Below, one piece after another: positions 1 through 8,718 of a stretch of 26,742 nt of DNA. How positions within the stretch are numbered: the stretch's first letter is position 1; each line of letters begins with the position of its first letter. The notes beneath the pieces are model-generated. The model was not told where the DNA came from and made no database searches. It saw only the letters and a program-made list of their open reading frames with translations. The translations under genes were made by a program, and so were the position numbers. The DNA comes from Cellvibrionales bacterium UBA1854 (GTDB lineage: Bacteria; Pseudomonadota; Gammaproteobacteria; Pseudomonadales; Porticoccaceae). The stretch is taken from NCBI GenBank assembly GCA_002338445.1, contig DDII01000080.1, positions 21,705 through 48,446 on the forward strand, written 5' to 3'.

Positions 1-138
1 AAAGGAATATGTTACGCATTTTCAGATTTTTGTTTAATAAATGTTAAATTAGGATTTTTTTTAGTTTTTGAGTCGCGGGACTGTAAATAGTTGATGTATC
101 TATTCGAAACTGAATACTGAACAGATGGAGATTATTTT

Positions 139-1152
139 GTGGACGAGGTGCTTGTAACGGGTGGATCTGGTTTCATCGCCCTTCATTGTATCCAACAACT
201 TTTGAGTCTTGGTTTCAAAGTGCGGTGTACCGTTCGATCTGAAAAAAAGAGATTGGAAGTAATCAAAGCGATGGAGCAGCACTCTCCGAACTCAGATCTT
301 TTCACGATTGTTTTTGCAGATTTGTTGAATGACGAAGGTTGGGAAGATGCAGTGAAGGGTTGTAAATATGTACTCCACACAGCATCACCGTTTGTCACAC
401 AAGAGCCTGTCAATGAAGATATTTTAATTAGACCAGCTGTGGATGGAACCATCAGATTGTTGAATGCGTGTACGGTTCATCAAGTCGAAAAAGTCGTTTT
501 TACATCATCATTTGCAGCCATTGGTTATGGTCATGCTGAGCCCAAAATTTATGATGAGAGTGATTGGACTCAGTACAATCATAGATCTGTCACTGCTTAT
601 GCAAAGAGTAAAACACTTGCTGAAAGGACCGCATGGGATTTTGTCCAATCGCTGGATCAGAAAAGACGCTTTAAACTGACTGTCTTAAATCCGGTTGGTG
701 TTATGGGACCAATGCTTTCCGATGATATTGGTACCACAAATGCAGAACTTTTGCTGTTATTAAAAGGAAAGCTACCAAGGGTCCCGAAACTTCATATCGG
801 ATGGGTTGATGTTAGAGATGTTGCTAAAGCACATATAACTGCAATGACGTGTCCAAAGACTGATAATGAGAGAATCATTTTATGTAAGAAAGAACTCTGG
901 CTAGTTGAAATAGCACAAATTTTCAGAACAGCTGGTTTCATGAGGCCACCGGTGAAGGAGATGCCAAATTTTATAGTGAGGATTTTGGCGCTGTTCATCA
1001 AGGATCTGTCTGGGATCGCTAATTACGTTGGGCAAGAAGTTTACGCGAACAAAGAAAAAGCGAAAGACATGTTTGACTGGGAATTTATTACCATCGAAGA
1101 ATCTGCATCAGAAACGGCACATCAGCTTGATAGAATGGATTTGGTCCACTAA
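139..1152 (+). CDS. NAD(P)-dependent epimerase/dehydratase, dihydroflavonol-4-reductase-like
   Basis: The 337-residue protein is an extended short-chain dehydrogenase/reductase. A Rossmann beta-alpha-beta start reads VTGGSGFIALH (residues 6-16), where the third glycine of GxxGxxG is Ala, as is common in this subgroup. R33 in TVRS sits where dihydroflavonol-reductase-like enzymes contact the NADPH phosphate. The catalytic set is visible as FTSS (121-124) and YAKSK (Tyr154, Lys158). Such proteins reduce ketones or aldehydes or act on 3-beta-hydroxysteroid-like substrates; the substrate cannot be read from sequence. The start is GTG at 139, chosen because ATGGAG lies nine bases upstream and the Rossmann strand begins at once. 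The next gene, a hydrolase, starts 125 bases downstream on the same strand, so a loose catabolic cluster is possible. The family call is firm; the specific reaction is unknown. Confidence 0.88.
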   Translation: MDEVLVTGGSGFIALHCIQQLLSLGFKVRCTVRSEKKRLEVIKAMEQHSPNSDLFTIVFADLLNDEGWEDAVKGCKYVLHTASPFVTQEPVNEDILIRPAVDGTIRLLNACTVHQVEKVVFTSSFAAIGYGHAEPKIYDESDWTQYNHRSVTAYAKSKTLAERTAWDFVQSLDQKRRFKLTVLNPVGVMGPMLSDDIGTTNAELLLLLKGKLPRVPKLHIGWVDVRDVAKAHITAMTCPKTDNERIILCKKELWLVEIAQIFRTAGFMRPPVKEMPNFIVRILALFIKDLSGIANYVGQEVYANKEKAKDMFDWEFITIEESASETAHQLDRMDLVH

Positions 1153-1277
1153 CTTATGCCTCCTTTTCTGTAGACTGCATGAGATATGATAACTTAGGTA
1201 TTTTTTTGAGGCTTTTCATCTGTGCACAAAACTCTGTCTCTTGAAACAAACTAGTAAAAGTAAGGACAAAAAGATAA

Positions 1278-2153
1278 ATGAGTCTCCACCACGTTAATCT
1301 TTATGGGGCGATTTTACGATTTATATCTGGTTCCTGGGTCTGGTACTTGTTACCTCTTTGTCTAAGTAGCTATTTGAGCGCTGATATTCCAGAAAATCCT
1401 GAAAATATAAATGGGGCACAAAGTTTTATTTATAAAAAAGTTGATGATATAGAACTCAGGCTCCATGTTTTTAATAAAGATGGTGACCAATCAATACCCA
1501 GACCGTTGATAGTATTTTTTTTTGGTGGCGGTTTTATGCAAGGGTCAGTAACGCAGTTCGTGCCACATTGTAAACTTTTAGCGGATCAAGGAATGATGTC
1601 AGTTGTGGCTGATTACAGGGTAAAATTAAGACATGGGACCTCTCCCGTTGAAGCGATAGGGGATGGAATTGACGCGATCCTTTGGTTGAGAGCGAAATCC
1701 AGTGAGTTAAATTTTAATCCGAGCAAAGTAATTGCTGGAGGCGGATCATCTGGTGGATATATTGCCGCTGCGGCTGCGCATATCGATGTTGATAAAGGAA
1801 CGGAAGATTTAAGTAGTAGGCCCAATGCTTTAGCTCTTTTCAACCCTGTCCTGGGATATTCAGAGAGCAGGTGGAGATTCTCGGATGGATTCGGAAAGTA
1901 TTCCCCCTACATGAATCTTCATGATAGCTCCGTTCCCACATTTATAGTTCACGGCAAGGATGATAGTGTAGTCCCATATTTACACGCGAAAAAATACTGT
2001 GAAAAAGTTAATAATCTAAATGGTTATTGCGAGTTACACGGTTATGAAGGTGCTGAACATGCTTTTTTCAATGTTAACAAGCATCAAGGTATGTACTACA
2101 GAGACACAACCTCCAAACTTATAAAGTTCTTGCAAAAGAATAATTATCTGTGA
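1278..2153 (+). CDS. Exported alpha/beta hydrolase (esterase/lipase-like)
   Basis: This 291-residue alpha/beta-hydrolase resembles the hormone-sensitive-lipase/BD-FAE esterase group. The predicted triad is Ser157 in GGSSG (155-159), Asp229 in HGKDDSVVP and His261 in GAEHAFFN. The oxyanion region reads FFFGGGF (80-86) where the family normally has HGGGF, so the usual His is Phe; these Phe codons lie in a run of nine T (1515-1523). Residues 12-35 contain a hydrophobic stretch followed by LSA, which suggests a signal peptide or anchor and action outside the cytoplasm. The start ATG has a TAAGGA element 12-17 bases upstream, a rather long spacing. The following hydrolase begins 16 bases after the stop, so the two are probably co-transcribed. 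It is likely an ester hydrolase of unknown substrate. Confidence 0.82.
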   Translation: MSLHHVNLYGAILRFISGSWVWYLLPLCLSSYLSADIPENPENINGAQSFIYKKVDDIELRLHVFNKDGDQSIPRPLIVFFFGGGFMQGSVTQFVPHCKLLADQGMMSVVADYRVKLRHGTSPVEAIGDGIDAILWLRAKSSELNFNPSKVIAGGGSSGGYIAAAAAHIDVDKGTEDLSSRPNALALFNPVLGYSESRWRFSDGFGKYSPYMNLHDSSVPTFIVHGKDDSVVPYLHAKKYCEKVNNLNGYCELHGYEGAEHAFFNVNKHQGMYYRDTTSKLIKFLQKNNYL

Positions 2154-2169
2154 TTTAAGGAAGCTTCGG

Positions 2170-3081
2170 GTGGTGATAAGCAAAGAGATGTATGATCTTC
2201 AAAACTCGGTCTCTTTTGATTTTTTTCATGCCATTATTGACAAACCTGTCCAACAGGAGACTTATCTGAGCCTGATAGTTATGATCTTTTTACTTGTATC
2301 AAACCCCCTATATGCAAGTAGCGAGAACGCAATTTTTAATATCACATACGGAGACCTGCATCCCCTTCAAAAGATGGATTTTTATCCCGGCAGCTCCAAG
2401 CGGTCGATTATGTATCTCCATGGCAAGGGTTGGGTTGCCGGCGATAAAAGTGACCTGTATCAGGGGATAAAGCCTTTGATTAACGGCGAATTTAATGTGT
2501 TCAGTGTGAATTTTAGAGTTGGCCACAGGACCGCGCCGGAAGCGATTGAGGACGTCCTCTGTGCGTATCAATATATAGAGTCTTTTTCAGAATCCGCGGG
2601 GCTATCACCCCGACACATATCCATTATGGGCCGGAGCGCAGGTGGACATCTCGCGCTTACAGCTGGCTTGATCATTTCGGATAATAAAAACCACATCTGT
2701 AAATCGAGCTACCCTCCTTATGCAGTAATTAATTTGTTTGGCATCACTGACCTTCTCGGGCTCCATCAGTATGACACAAACTCTCCATTGGCAAATCCAA
2801 AACATGATTTTCCAAGAAAATGGATTGGCGATACTGCGAGAGTTTTGGTGATATCCCAAAAGTTTTCACCAATAAATCTTATTCACTCAAAAGCACCAAA
2901 AATCCTATCTTTTCACGGGACAAAGGATTCTGTTGTACCGTTCAAGCAGGCGCAAAAGTTTCATAATTTGCTTAATACGCCTAATGAGCTCTACCCTATG
3001 CAAGACAAGAAGCATGGTAATTTTGGGCGTAACGGTTGGGCCATGATTGTTTCTAAGATAAAGACTTTTTTGCGGTCTTAA
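2170..3081 (+). CDS. Second tandem alpha/beta hydrolase, probably exported
   Basis: This 303-residue alpha/beta-hydrolase is related to, but clearly diverged from, the gene before it. It shows an oxyanion motif LHGKGW (83-88), nucleophile Ser156 in GRSAGGH (154-160), Asp253 in HGTKDSVVP and His282 in DKKHGNF. A hydrophobic core ending in LYAS (about residues 31-50) looks like a signal peptide, but it is preceded by 30 polar residues. The GTG start at 2170 is supported by a strong AAGGAAG at 2157-2163 with a six-base spacer. An internal ATG (codon 38, within the hydrophobic stretch) is a less likely start because it would leave a very short signal. The 16-base gap to the upstream hydrolase argues for an operon. 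Carboxylesterase or peptidase-like activity is inferred; the substrate is unknown. Confidence 0.82.
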   Translation: MVISKEMYDLQNSVSFDFFHAIIDKPVQQETYLSLIVMIFLLVSNPLYASSENAIFNITYGDLHPLQKMDFYPGSSKRSIMYLHGKGWVAGDKSDLYQGIKPLINGEFNVFSVNFRVGHRTAPEAIEDVLCAYQYIESFSESAGLSPRHISIMGRSAGGHLALTAGLIISDNKNHICKSSYPPYAVINLFGITDLLGLHQYDTNSPLANPKHDFPRKWIGDTARVLVISQKFSPINLIHSKAPKILSFHGTKDSVVPFKQAQKFHNLLNTPNELYPMQDKKHGNFGRNGWAMIVSKIKTFLRS

Positions 3082-3246
3082 ATTTTATCAACAGAGGCTT
3101 ATTCATGTGGCGTTTGATCAGGCTGAGATCTATATTGCTGGGAAGAGCCCGATTGTTGATCTAAAACACTTTTTTATTCAATGGACGTGTCGACTTTAAA
3201 AAAATTGTGAATAAATGTAGTAATCTGCCTGCAAACTTTAAAAGTT

Positions 3247-4098
3247 ATGTTGAACTACTTAGAAGCTCTAAAAATAGCTTTAATCTCTTTCTTGCTGACG
3301 TCATGTGGAATCACTGGGTCGCTTTTCTACGAGAGGATCGACGAGTATCTTGGTGATTACCTAAAGCAATTTGCTGATTTTTCCATTCAACAAGAATCGC
3401 AGATCGACGATTTTACACTCGGATATAAGGAATTTTTAGCAAAAAATGAGCTAGTAAAAATAAAGGCAACGCTTACAGAGCTCAAGGGAATGGATCACAC
3501 AAATATTGAAACACTGGTAGCTACAACGGAGTCTGATTTTCGTATTTTTCTGGCGACTACTAGCCGGTATTTTGAGCAACATTTTGTTTCTTTGGCGGCA
3601 AGTCTCACAGAGGCACAAATTCTGCAAATAAAAGATCACCTATCTTTTAAGAAAGATTCAGATTTAAATGATTTGGAACATAAAGAATTTTATAAAAGGG
3701 TCTTGGATCGTTTCAGAAGAGGATTTAAAAGAATCGGTATAAGACTTGACAAAAATCAGATAGAAATGATTCAAACAGGATCTCATCGTTTGTATGAACT
3801 TTCTTCCGAATGGAGAAGATTTCAAAGTGTCTGGATTAATGACCTTACCGAGTTAATAATTAAAAAAAATGAGCCAAATTTTGAGGAAGCCCTTGTTTTT
3901 CATTTAAGGCGACAAAACGACATTGGTGATGCTAAATTTAGGGAGAGGGTTAAAGAAAATCGGTTGACAGTCAACGGTTTAGTGGTAAAAATTCTATACT
4001 CACTCTCTCCTGAGCAGAAAAAGAAATTTTTTCAACAGTTAGATTTCTTCATATCTGTTATTGACAGAGTCATATCAAGGTATGAGGATAAAGTGTAA
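3247..4098 (+). CDS. DUF6279-like lipoprotein
   Basis: The 283-residue protein begins with a lipoprotein signal: a charged start, a hydrophobic run and the lipobox LTSC with the acceptor Cys at residue 20. The mature part is highly charged and helical, beginning with a Tyr/Asp-rich segment (LFYERIDEYLGDYL) and an early Gln-rich helix. I associate this layout with the DUF6279 family of proteobacterial lipoproteins, whose function is not known to me. No enzyme motif is visible. The ribosome-binding site is weak, with no clear GGAG within 12 bases. It stands alone, 165 bases after the hydrolase pair and with a 440-base gap behind it. The lipoprotein call is firm; the family assignment is from memory of its pattern. 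Confidence 0.72.
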   Translation: MLNYLEALKIALISFLLTSCGITGSLFYERIDEYLGDYLKQFADFSIQQESQIDDFTLGYKEFLAKNELVKIKATLTELKGMDHTNIETLVATTESDFRIFLATTSRYFEQHFVSLAASLTEAQILQIKDHLSFKKDSDLNDLEHKEFYKRVLDRFRRGFKRIGIRLDKNQIEMIQTGSHRLYELSSEWRRFQSVWINDLTELIIKKNEPNFEEALVFHLRRQNDIGDAKFRERVKENRLTVNGLVVKILYSLSPEQKKKFFQQLDFFISVIDRVISRYEDKV

Positions 4099-4538
4099 AA
4101 CAACCCCTGTAAGTTAAAAGTGTGTTGATACACAGACATTATCATTCAGTGCAGTTGCTCGGTGAACTAGTTCGTAATATGAATAATGCTTTAGTACAAC
4201 CGATGAGTTAAAAAAGTTTGCCTTCAAAGAATACAGACAATTCATCTAATCAATCTTCGTCGTTAAGCGTGGTTGAAAAGTATTATTGCGTTGATAAAGC
4301 CTATTTTGGGTTACGTTTCAGCGAAGAGTCGCTCACTAAAGGTAAGTATATATAACCAGGTGTTAGCTGTGATAGCGGCAAATGAAAAAATGTTGTGAAC
4401 TGGGGTTCTTACCCAAAAGGATTCTTTTAGGATTTTTGATCGCCACGTGGCGCTATGAAGTGTTTACAAAAATGATGTTTGTGTTTTTGCCATTTGATAA
4501 TGAGATCTTAGAGAACATTAAGTTGAGGAATTTTTGAT
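4099..4538. other. Intergenic region, 440 bases, no recognised gene
   Basis: I see no RNA gene, repeat or convincing coding sequence here. One plus-strand frame stays open from a TTG at 4218 to the stop at 4353-4355 (45 codons, Ser-rich then aromatic). It lacks a ribosome-binding site and resembles nothing I know, so it may be chance or a decayed piece. The last 20 bases hold the GAGG ribosome-binding site of the next gene. Confidence 0.5.
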
Positions 4539-5255
4539 ATGGTTATAAGACCGTTTTGTTTAGCATCTTTAGGTGTTCTTTCAATAATTTTGCTCTCTGC
4601 ATGTGAAGCTGAACACGACAATGTTGAGAGAGAAACGCGAGAAACTTCCATTCTGGGGGATTCTAAATATTATTCGGTAGAATTTGAGAACGATTTGTTA
4701 AAGATAATTCGCATGTCTGTTAGACCTGGAGAACACTCTAGCATGTATCATCATGGACGTTTCATCGGTCTGCATCTCACTGACATTGATAATCTGCTTA
4801 CGATGCCCGACGGAAGCACAAGATCTGATAAAAGAAACGCACATTACGTTTGGGAATCTAAGAGCGGCGAAGCTCACTCCGTAAGAAATATGCGGGAGGA
4901 GTCATCGGAGTCTATTTATATCCAACTGAAAGGTGGCTACAAACCGTCTGCTGCTACTGTTGCAAATGGATTTGACTCAGAAGTGACTCAGATATTGAGA
5001 AAACTTTTATTAGAGGGGGATGATTTTCGTGTTTATAAGTCGGTATTTCCTGAGGGAGCGATAGAGCCTGAGCACAGTCATAATGCAAAGGTGACGGTTT
5101 TCTTGAATGGTGGCCACATCTTGATTCAAAAATCGACCGGCGAAGAATTTGAGGTTAAACGAGCAACGGGTGAGGCTGTTTATGGGGATGAGGTGGTTCA
5201 CTCGGCAAAGAATATAGGCCCAACTATGGAGGTGATCATTTTGGAACTGATGTAA
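4539..5255 (+). CDS. Bicupin lipoprotein
   Basis: This 238-residue protein has a lipoprotein signal with lipobox LSAC and acceptor Cys22. Two cupin-like halves follow. The first (about 45-130) has His71-His72 and the second-motif signature HSVRN (His113, Asn117). The second (about 160-238) has HSH (His179, His181) and HSAKN (His221, Asn225). Each half therefore keeps possible metal-ligand histidines and the cupin HxxxN motif, and the beginning (RMSVRPGEHS versus KSVFPEGAIEPEHS) and end of each half align by eye. A membrane-anchored, metal-binding bicupin is the safest description; dioxygenase, isomerase or pure binding roles are all possible. The start ATG has GAGG 11 bases upstream. A hairpin directly at its stop suggests it is a single-gene unit. 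Confidence 0.72.
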   Translation: MVIRPFCLASLGVLSIILLSACEAEHDNVERETRETSILGDSKYYSVEFENDLLKIIRMSVRPGEHSSMYHHGRFIGLHLTDIDNLLTMPDGSTRSDKRNAHYVWESKSGEAHSVRNMREESSESIYIQLKGGYKPSAATVANGFDSEVTQILRKLLLEGDDFRVYKSVFPEGAIEPEHSHNAKVTVFLNGGHILIQKSTGEEFEVKRATGEAVYGDEVVHSAKNIGPTMEVIILELM

Positions 5256-5273
5256 ACCTCGGAAAGAGGTTTT
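5254..5273 (+). terminator. Probable intrinsic terminator after the bicupin gene
   Basis: A seven-base stem (AAACCTC at 5254-5260, GAGGTTT at 5266-5272) encloses a GGAAA loop and is followed by a short T run. It overlaps the stop codon of the upstream gene. The T tract is short, so termination efficiency is uncertain. Confidence 0.55.
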
Positions 5274-5406
5274 CGATCTAGTTAATGTGATCATTGTTTT
5301 TGAGTTTGCCAAGGAATAAGAAAATGTTACCCACTAATTAAACATATTTTTAGCGGTTGGTAACCTCATAATCTCTCATATAATGTAACGACTGGGGTAA
5401 AAAGTT

Positions 5407-6363
5407 ATGACTGAATTTATAAGAACACCAGAGGATAATTTCACAGAGCTCAGAGATTTCAAATTCCGACCTTATTATCATAAATGGCAGGACATGAGAT
5501 TACATTATCTTGATGAGGGACCAAGGGATGGCCCTGTTATGTTGCTATTGCATGGTATGCCTACGTGGAGTTACCTCTACAGGGACTTTATTTTTCCGCT
5601 AACTCAGGCTGGATATAGATGCATAGCACCGGATTACCTAGGATTTGGTCGATCGGATAAACCGACGGATATTCACTGGTATACCATTGCACGGCATACC
5701 GAGGTTTTGTCAACACTTTTGGTCCATCTTGACTTGCAAAACATTAATCTCATATGCCAGGACTGGGGGGGGCCAATAGGTTTAGCTCAAGCTGCTATGA
5801 TGCCCAATCGATTCGAGAGATTAATTATTATGAACACGTGGTTACATCATGGTGGGTATGAGTATTGTGAAAACGTTAATAAGTGGATCACTGCTTGGGA
5901 AGATAATGGTTTTTTTGCTCATAAAAAACCTGATGTTGCCCTTATACCACTATTGGATGCAGGCTTGATAACACGCAAGGATTTTTATGAGGCATCGGTT
6001 AGTGGGATAATGCCGTCAATTTCTGATAACGCCAGAGAAATGTATAACGGTTATTTCGCACCTTTAAAAGGGCTACCTGATGAAGCGTACAATGGATATC
6101 GGCGGTTTCCGTTGTCAATTCCACTAGCTAATTACCACAATGGTAATTCAGCGGCTCAGGAAATGCATTACCACATGCTTTTAGGATGGGACAAAAGAGT
6201 CGATTTTATTTGGGGTCTTGAGGATGAAATCTTCACTGAGACTCTAGGTAGGGAGTGGAGCAAAAAGATGAATGGATCATTTACACCAGTTGCTGGTGCC
6301 GGACACTTCCTACAAAATACTCACGCTGATGAGATAGTAAATCACATTCTTCGCGGAGCTTAA
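5407..6363 (+). CDS. Haloalkane dehalogenase-like alpha/beta hydrolase (subfamily I type)
   Basis: The 318-residue protein fits the haloalkane dehalogenase group, enzymes that cleave carbon-halogen bonds to give an alcohol and halide. Visible motifs are HGMPTWSYLYR (49-59), APDYLGFGRSDKP (74-86) and CQDWGGP (117-123) with Asp119 as nucleophile and Trp120 as one halide-binding Trp. Asp273 in GLEDE and His300 in GAGHFLQ complete the triad. The cap region carries Trp160 and Trp164, candidates for the second halide-binding Trp. Residue 51 is Met where DhlA-type enzymes have Glu and subfamily II enzymes have Asn. There is no signal peptide, so it is cytoplasmic. The Asp nucleophile rules out an ordinary serine esterase, but epoxide hydrolase or fluoroacetate dehalogenase-like activity remains possible. 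No halide-related neighbour is present. Confidence 0.8.
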   Translation: MTEFIRTPEDNFTELRDFKFRPYYHKWQDMRLHYLDEGPRDGPVMLLLHGMPTWSYLYRDFIFPLTQAGYRCIAPDYLGFGRSDKPTDIHWYTIARHTEVLSTLLVHLDLQNINLICQDWGGPIGLAQAAMMPNRFERLIIMNTWLHHGGYEYCENVNKWITAWEDNGFFAHKKPDVALIPLLDAGLITRKDFYEASVSGIMPSISDNAREMYNGYFAPLKGLPDEAYNGYRRFPLSIPLANYHNGNSAAQEMHYHMLLGWDKRVDFIWGLEDEIFTETLGREWSKKMNGSFTPVAGAGHFLQNTHADEIVNHILRGA

Positions 6364-6640
6364 AAAAGACTTGATTAAATTGGTGTTGAGCCAGTGTCTC
6401 GTTGCTTTATGGTAATGATACTCATATATGTATTCAATTATTGATATAACCAACTTGAATTTTTACGTTTTAGATGGATACCGAAGTGATATTCCATTGT
6501 CGCTGTTATCTGAGTCGGAGCGCAGAGCTAGCATTTTTGTTTATCTTGTTTTCTGCTAACTTTTCATGAGTATTTATTAGGTTATCTAAACCGAATGTGA
6601 GAGTGCATAATGGTTTCAAAGGAATCCGTTAATAATATAA

Positions 6641-7432
6641 TCAAAGTAAAAACATATATATTGAAATTCCTATGAACCATATCGCTAATAATTTTCTCAA
6701 GGCATCTTGAGATAAATAATGAGCAATTTCAGCTCCATATTTCGCAGAAAAAATGCTTGTCATTGAAATTCCAATTAATGCTGGCAAATATATATACCCA
6801 ATGCTTAAGTTGGGCAATAGCTCTATATGTATCCCGGTAATGATGTATCCGAGGGTCCCAAAAATTGCAATTGGTATACCGCATGCCGCAGAGGTGCCAA
6901 TTGCAGTGGTTAAATTTAGTCCGGTCGCTCTAAAATACGGCACTGAAAATGTGCCCCCGCCTATACCAAGAATCGAAGAAAGAAAACCAATTGAAGTGCC
7001 AGCAAAAACTGACTTAGGCTTACTTACAATTATGTCTGTTTTCATGAAACGAATATTAAAAAGAGATTGAACACCTATAAATGCTAAAAATGTTGCGATT
7101 GTAATTTTAAGAATCATGCCTTCAATCTGGCCGGCGAATAGTGCTCCAAAAAACGCACCAAAAACAATACCCATTGAGACAAATTTGAGTTGGAAAAAGT
7201 CTATGGACTCTTTTTTCTTGTGTGCATTTGAGGAGGATAAGCTTGTAAAAATAATACAAGCAATAGAAGAGCCTGTGGCGAGATGTATAATAATTTCACT
7301 ATTGAATCCAAGGTTAATGAATATTCCTATTAAGACAGGAACAATAATAAGTCCTCCACCAATACCGAACATTCCTGCTAAGAGACCTGCCACAATTCCT
7401 ACCGCAGAGAAAACTAAAATTTCTTCAAACAT
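6641..7432 (-). CDS. TSUP family permease (TauE/SafE-like, sulfite or organic anion exporter)
   Basis: This 263-residue membrane protein shows the internal repeat typical of the TSUP family. The first half has AGMFGIGGGLIIVP (GIGGG at 23-27) and the second half SSILGIGGGTFSVP (GIGGG at 156-160), each next to hydrophobic helices. About eight membrane spans can be traced. Members move sulfite, sulfoacetate or other sulfur and organic anions across the inner membrane; the substrate here is not determinable. The ATG start at 7432 has only a weak AAGAG upstream. The gene is convergent with the dehalogenase and has no operon partner, so context does not narrow its role. The family call is firm. Confidence 0.88.
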   Translation of the reverse strand: MFEEILVFSAVGIVAGLLAGMFGIGGGLIIVPVLIGIFINLGFNSEIIIHLATGSSIACIIFTSLSSSNAHKKKESIDFFQLKFVSMGIVFGAFFGALFAGQIEGMILKITIATFLAFIGVQSLFNIRFMKTDIIVSKPKSVFAGTSIGFLSSILGIGGGTFSVPYFRATGLNLTTAIGTSAACGIPIAIFGTLGYIITGIHIELLPNLSIGYIYLPALIGISMTSIFSAKYGAEIAHYLSQDALRKLLAIWFIGISIYMFLL

Positions 7433-8448
7433 TTTATAACTCTTGGAGAAGCCAGATATTTCAAAACGTTTGTGATCAGTTCATCCATTTGTAAACTTCT
7501 GATAAAGTAAAAATTACTAAATAGGCTATATTCTAATGAATTACCATTGTGAGAATGATTGTAATCTGTTGTGTAAGTACCATAATTATTGATGAGGTCA
7601 TGAGTTGGCGAGGCCAATTTTCACAAGAATAAACTTTACGTTTTTCCCCCATTATATGGGAATTTAGTACTCGATGAGTACAGCCAAACGTAAAAATTTA
7701 GCTCGAAGTGCTCTATAAAAAGTGGCGCAATTTTTATAACCCCTCTCGATCGATTTGTCATGCAAGATTCACCGCCGTTAAATAGAGAGCTAAGAGGTCT
7801 GTTTTATGCGAAAGCATTGGGCTAGCCTAATTTAAAAAAAGCTTTTCCAGACTGATTGTTTTTTACCAAATGGCGCTTACAGTCATCAAATTAATGGCTT
7901 AATCAGAGTGTTTCGCCCTCATCTAAAGCTCCAAAGCCGTTGCCAGCTTTTGATAAATAATATGGTTATCACAGCTAGATTGACTGTTAACAGCGGTTTA
8001 CACTGTTCTGTGATTTTACTAACCGCGGCTTGAATCGTACACGCAAGAGATAAAGAAGCAAAAAAAGCAGTATTCAAATTGATACTAATCATGGCTGGAG
8101 TTGCTGTGATTAGTTCATGAGTTTCCAATGTTTACGATCGTATTATCGCTTAGAAGGAAATATCTCTGAAATTTGTTGAATTTTTATCTGGAAACGGATG
8201 GAGATTAAACGAAATAAAGTCATCAGGAAGCGTATCTCTCTTACCAAAAAAAAGATTACGCTGATACATATCATGAGAACAGTACTAACATGGCTCAAGC
8301 TTTGGAAAAAAGAGCGTACGATCTTGTCGGTGAGCTATGATTTTTGATATTAATCAGGCAAGTCGTATAGGTATAAATATGGGAAGCTCCCGTTGTGGAG
8401 TTTTGAACGTTGAAGTAATTTAGAATAGACACCAAAAGGAGATACTTA
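7433..8448. other. Intergenic region of about 1 kb with possible decayed coding pieces
   Basis: No complete gene is recognised. In one plus-strand frame 8218-8340 is open, and its peptide (ending ALEKRAYDLVGEL) has a protein-like composition. The only ATG is at 8290, without a ribosome-binding site. Its stop overlaps an ATG at 8337 (ATGA) that opens a further 28-codon frame ending at 8423. These may be remnants of a lost gene or chance. The AGGAG at about 8439-8443 belongs to the next gene. Confidence 0.45.
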
Positions 8449-8718
8449 ATGTTGGTAGCAGTGAGAGCAGAAGTCGAAAGTGTTGATTACTGGAGAGAAA
8501 AGTTTAGAACCCACGATGTTTTATTTAAAAGTCAAGGTGTGTCTTTTGCCCATCTGGGAGCAGCAAACAATAAAACAGTAATTGCTGTTTTTGAAACAAA
8601 CGATGTTGATGAATTTGTTAGAATATTTAATGACCCAGAAACCGCGGAGGCAATGTCAGAGGATAAAATAACTGGTGGTGTTGAGATGTTTGTACTAGAC
8701 GAGACCCTCGCATTTTAA
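8449..8718 (+). CDS. Small dimeric alpha/beta-barrel (ferredoxin-like fold) protein
   Basis: The 89-residue protein has the beta-alpha-beta-beta-alpha-beta pattern of small dimeric alpha/beta-barrel proteins (ABM/EthD/DUF3764-like). A first strand MLVAVRAEV precedes a helix with the DYWREKF motif. The middle strands include TVIAVFET, followed by VDEFVRIFNDPETAEAM as second helix and a last strand VEMFVLDE. Such proteins act as small monooxygenases, cyclases or binding proteins; no catalytic residue is evident. The start ATG has AAAGGAG ending seven to nine bases upstream, the best ribosome-binding site in this part of the window, so it is probably well expressed. Large gaps lie on both sides, so it appears monocistronic. 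The fold assignment is moderately sure; the function is unknown. Confidence 0.72.
   Translation: MLVAVRAEVESVDYWREKFRTHDVLFKSQGVSFAHLGAANNKTVIAVFETNDVDEFVRIFNDPETAEAMSEDKITGGVEMFVLDETLAF

Noticed and set aside
7538..7567. Possible Fur-box-like sequence upstream of the TSUP gene
   Set aside because: Only about half of the 19-base palindrome fits, and no iron gene is near.
7414..7617. Minus-strand open frame overlapping the TSUP start
   Set aside because: It overlaps the N-terminus of a sure gene in another frame and has no family features.
7919..8128. Minus-strand open frame of 69 codons
   Set aside because: It starts at TTG without a ribosome-binding site and resembles no known family; the hydrophobic part alone is not convincing.
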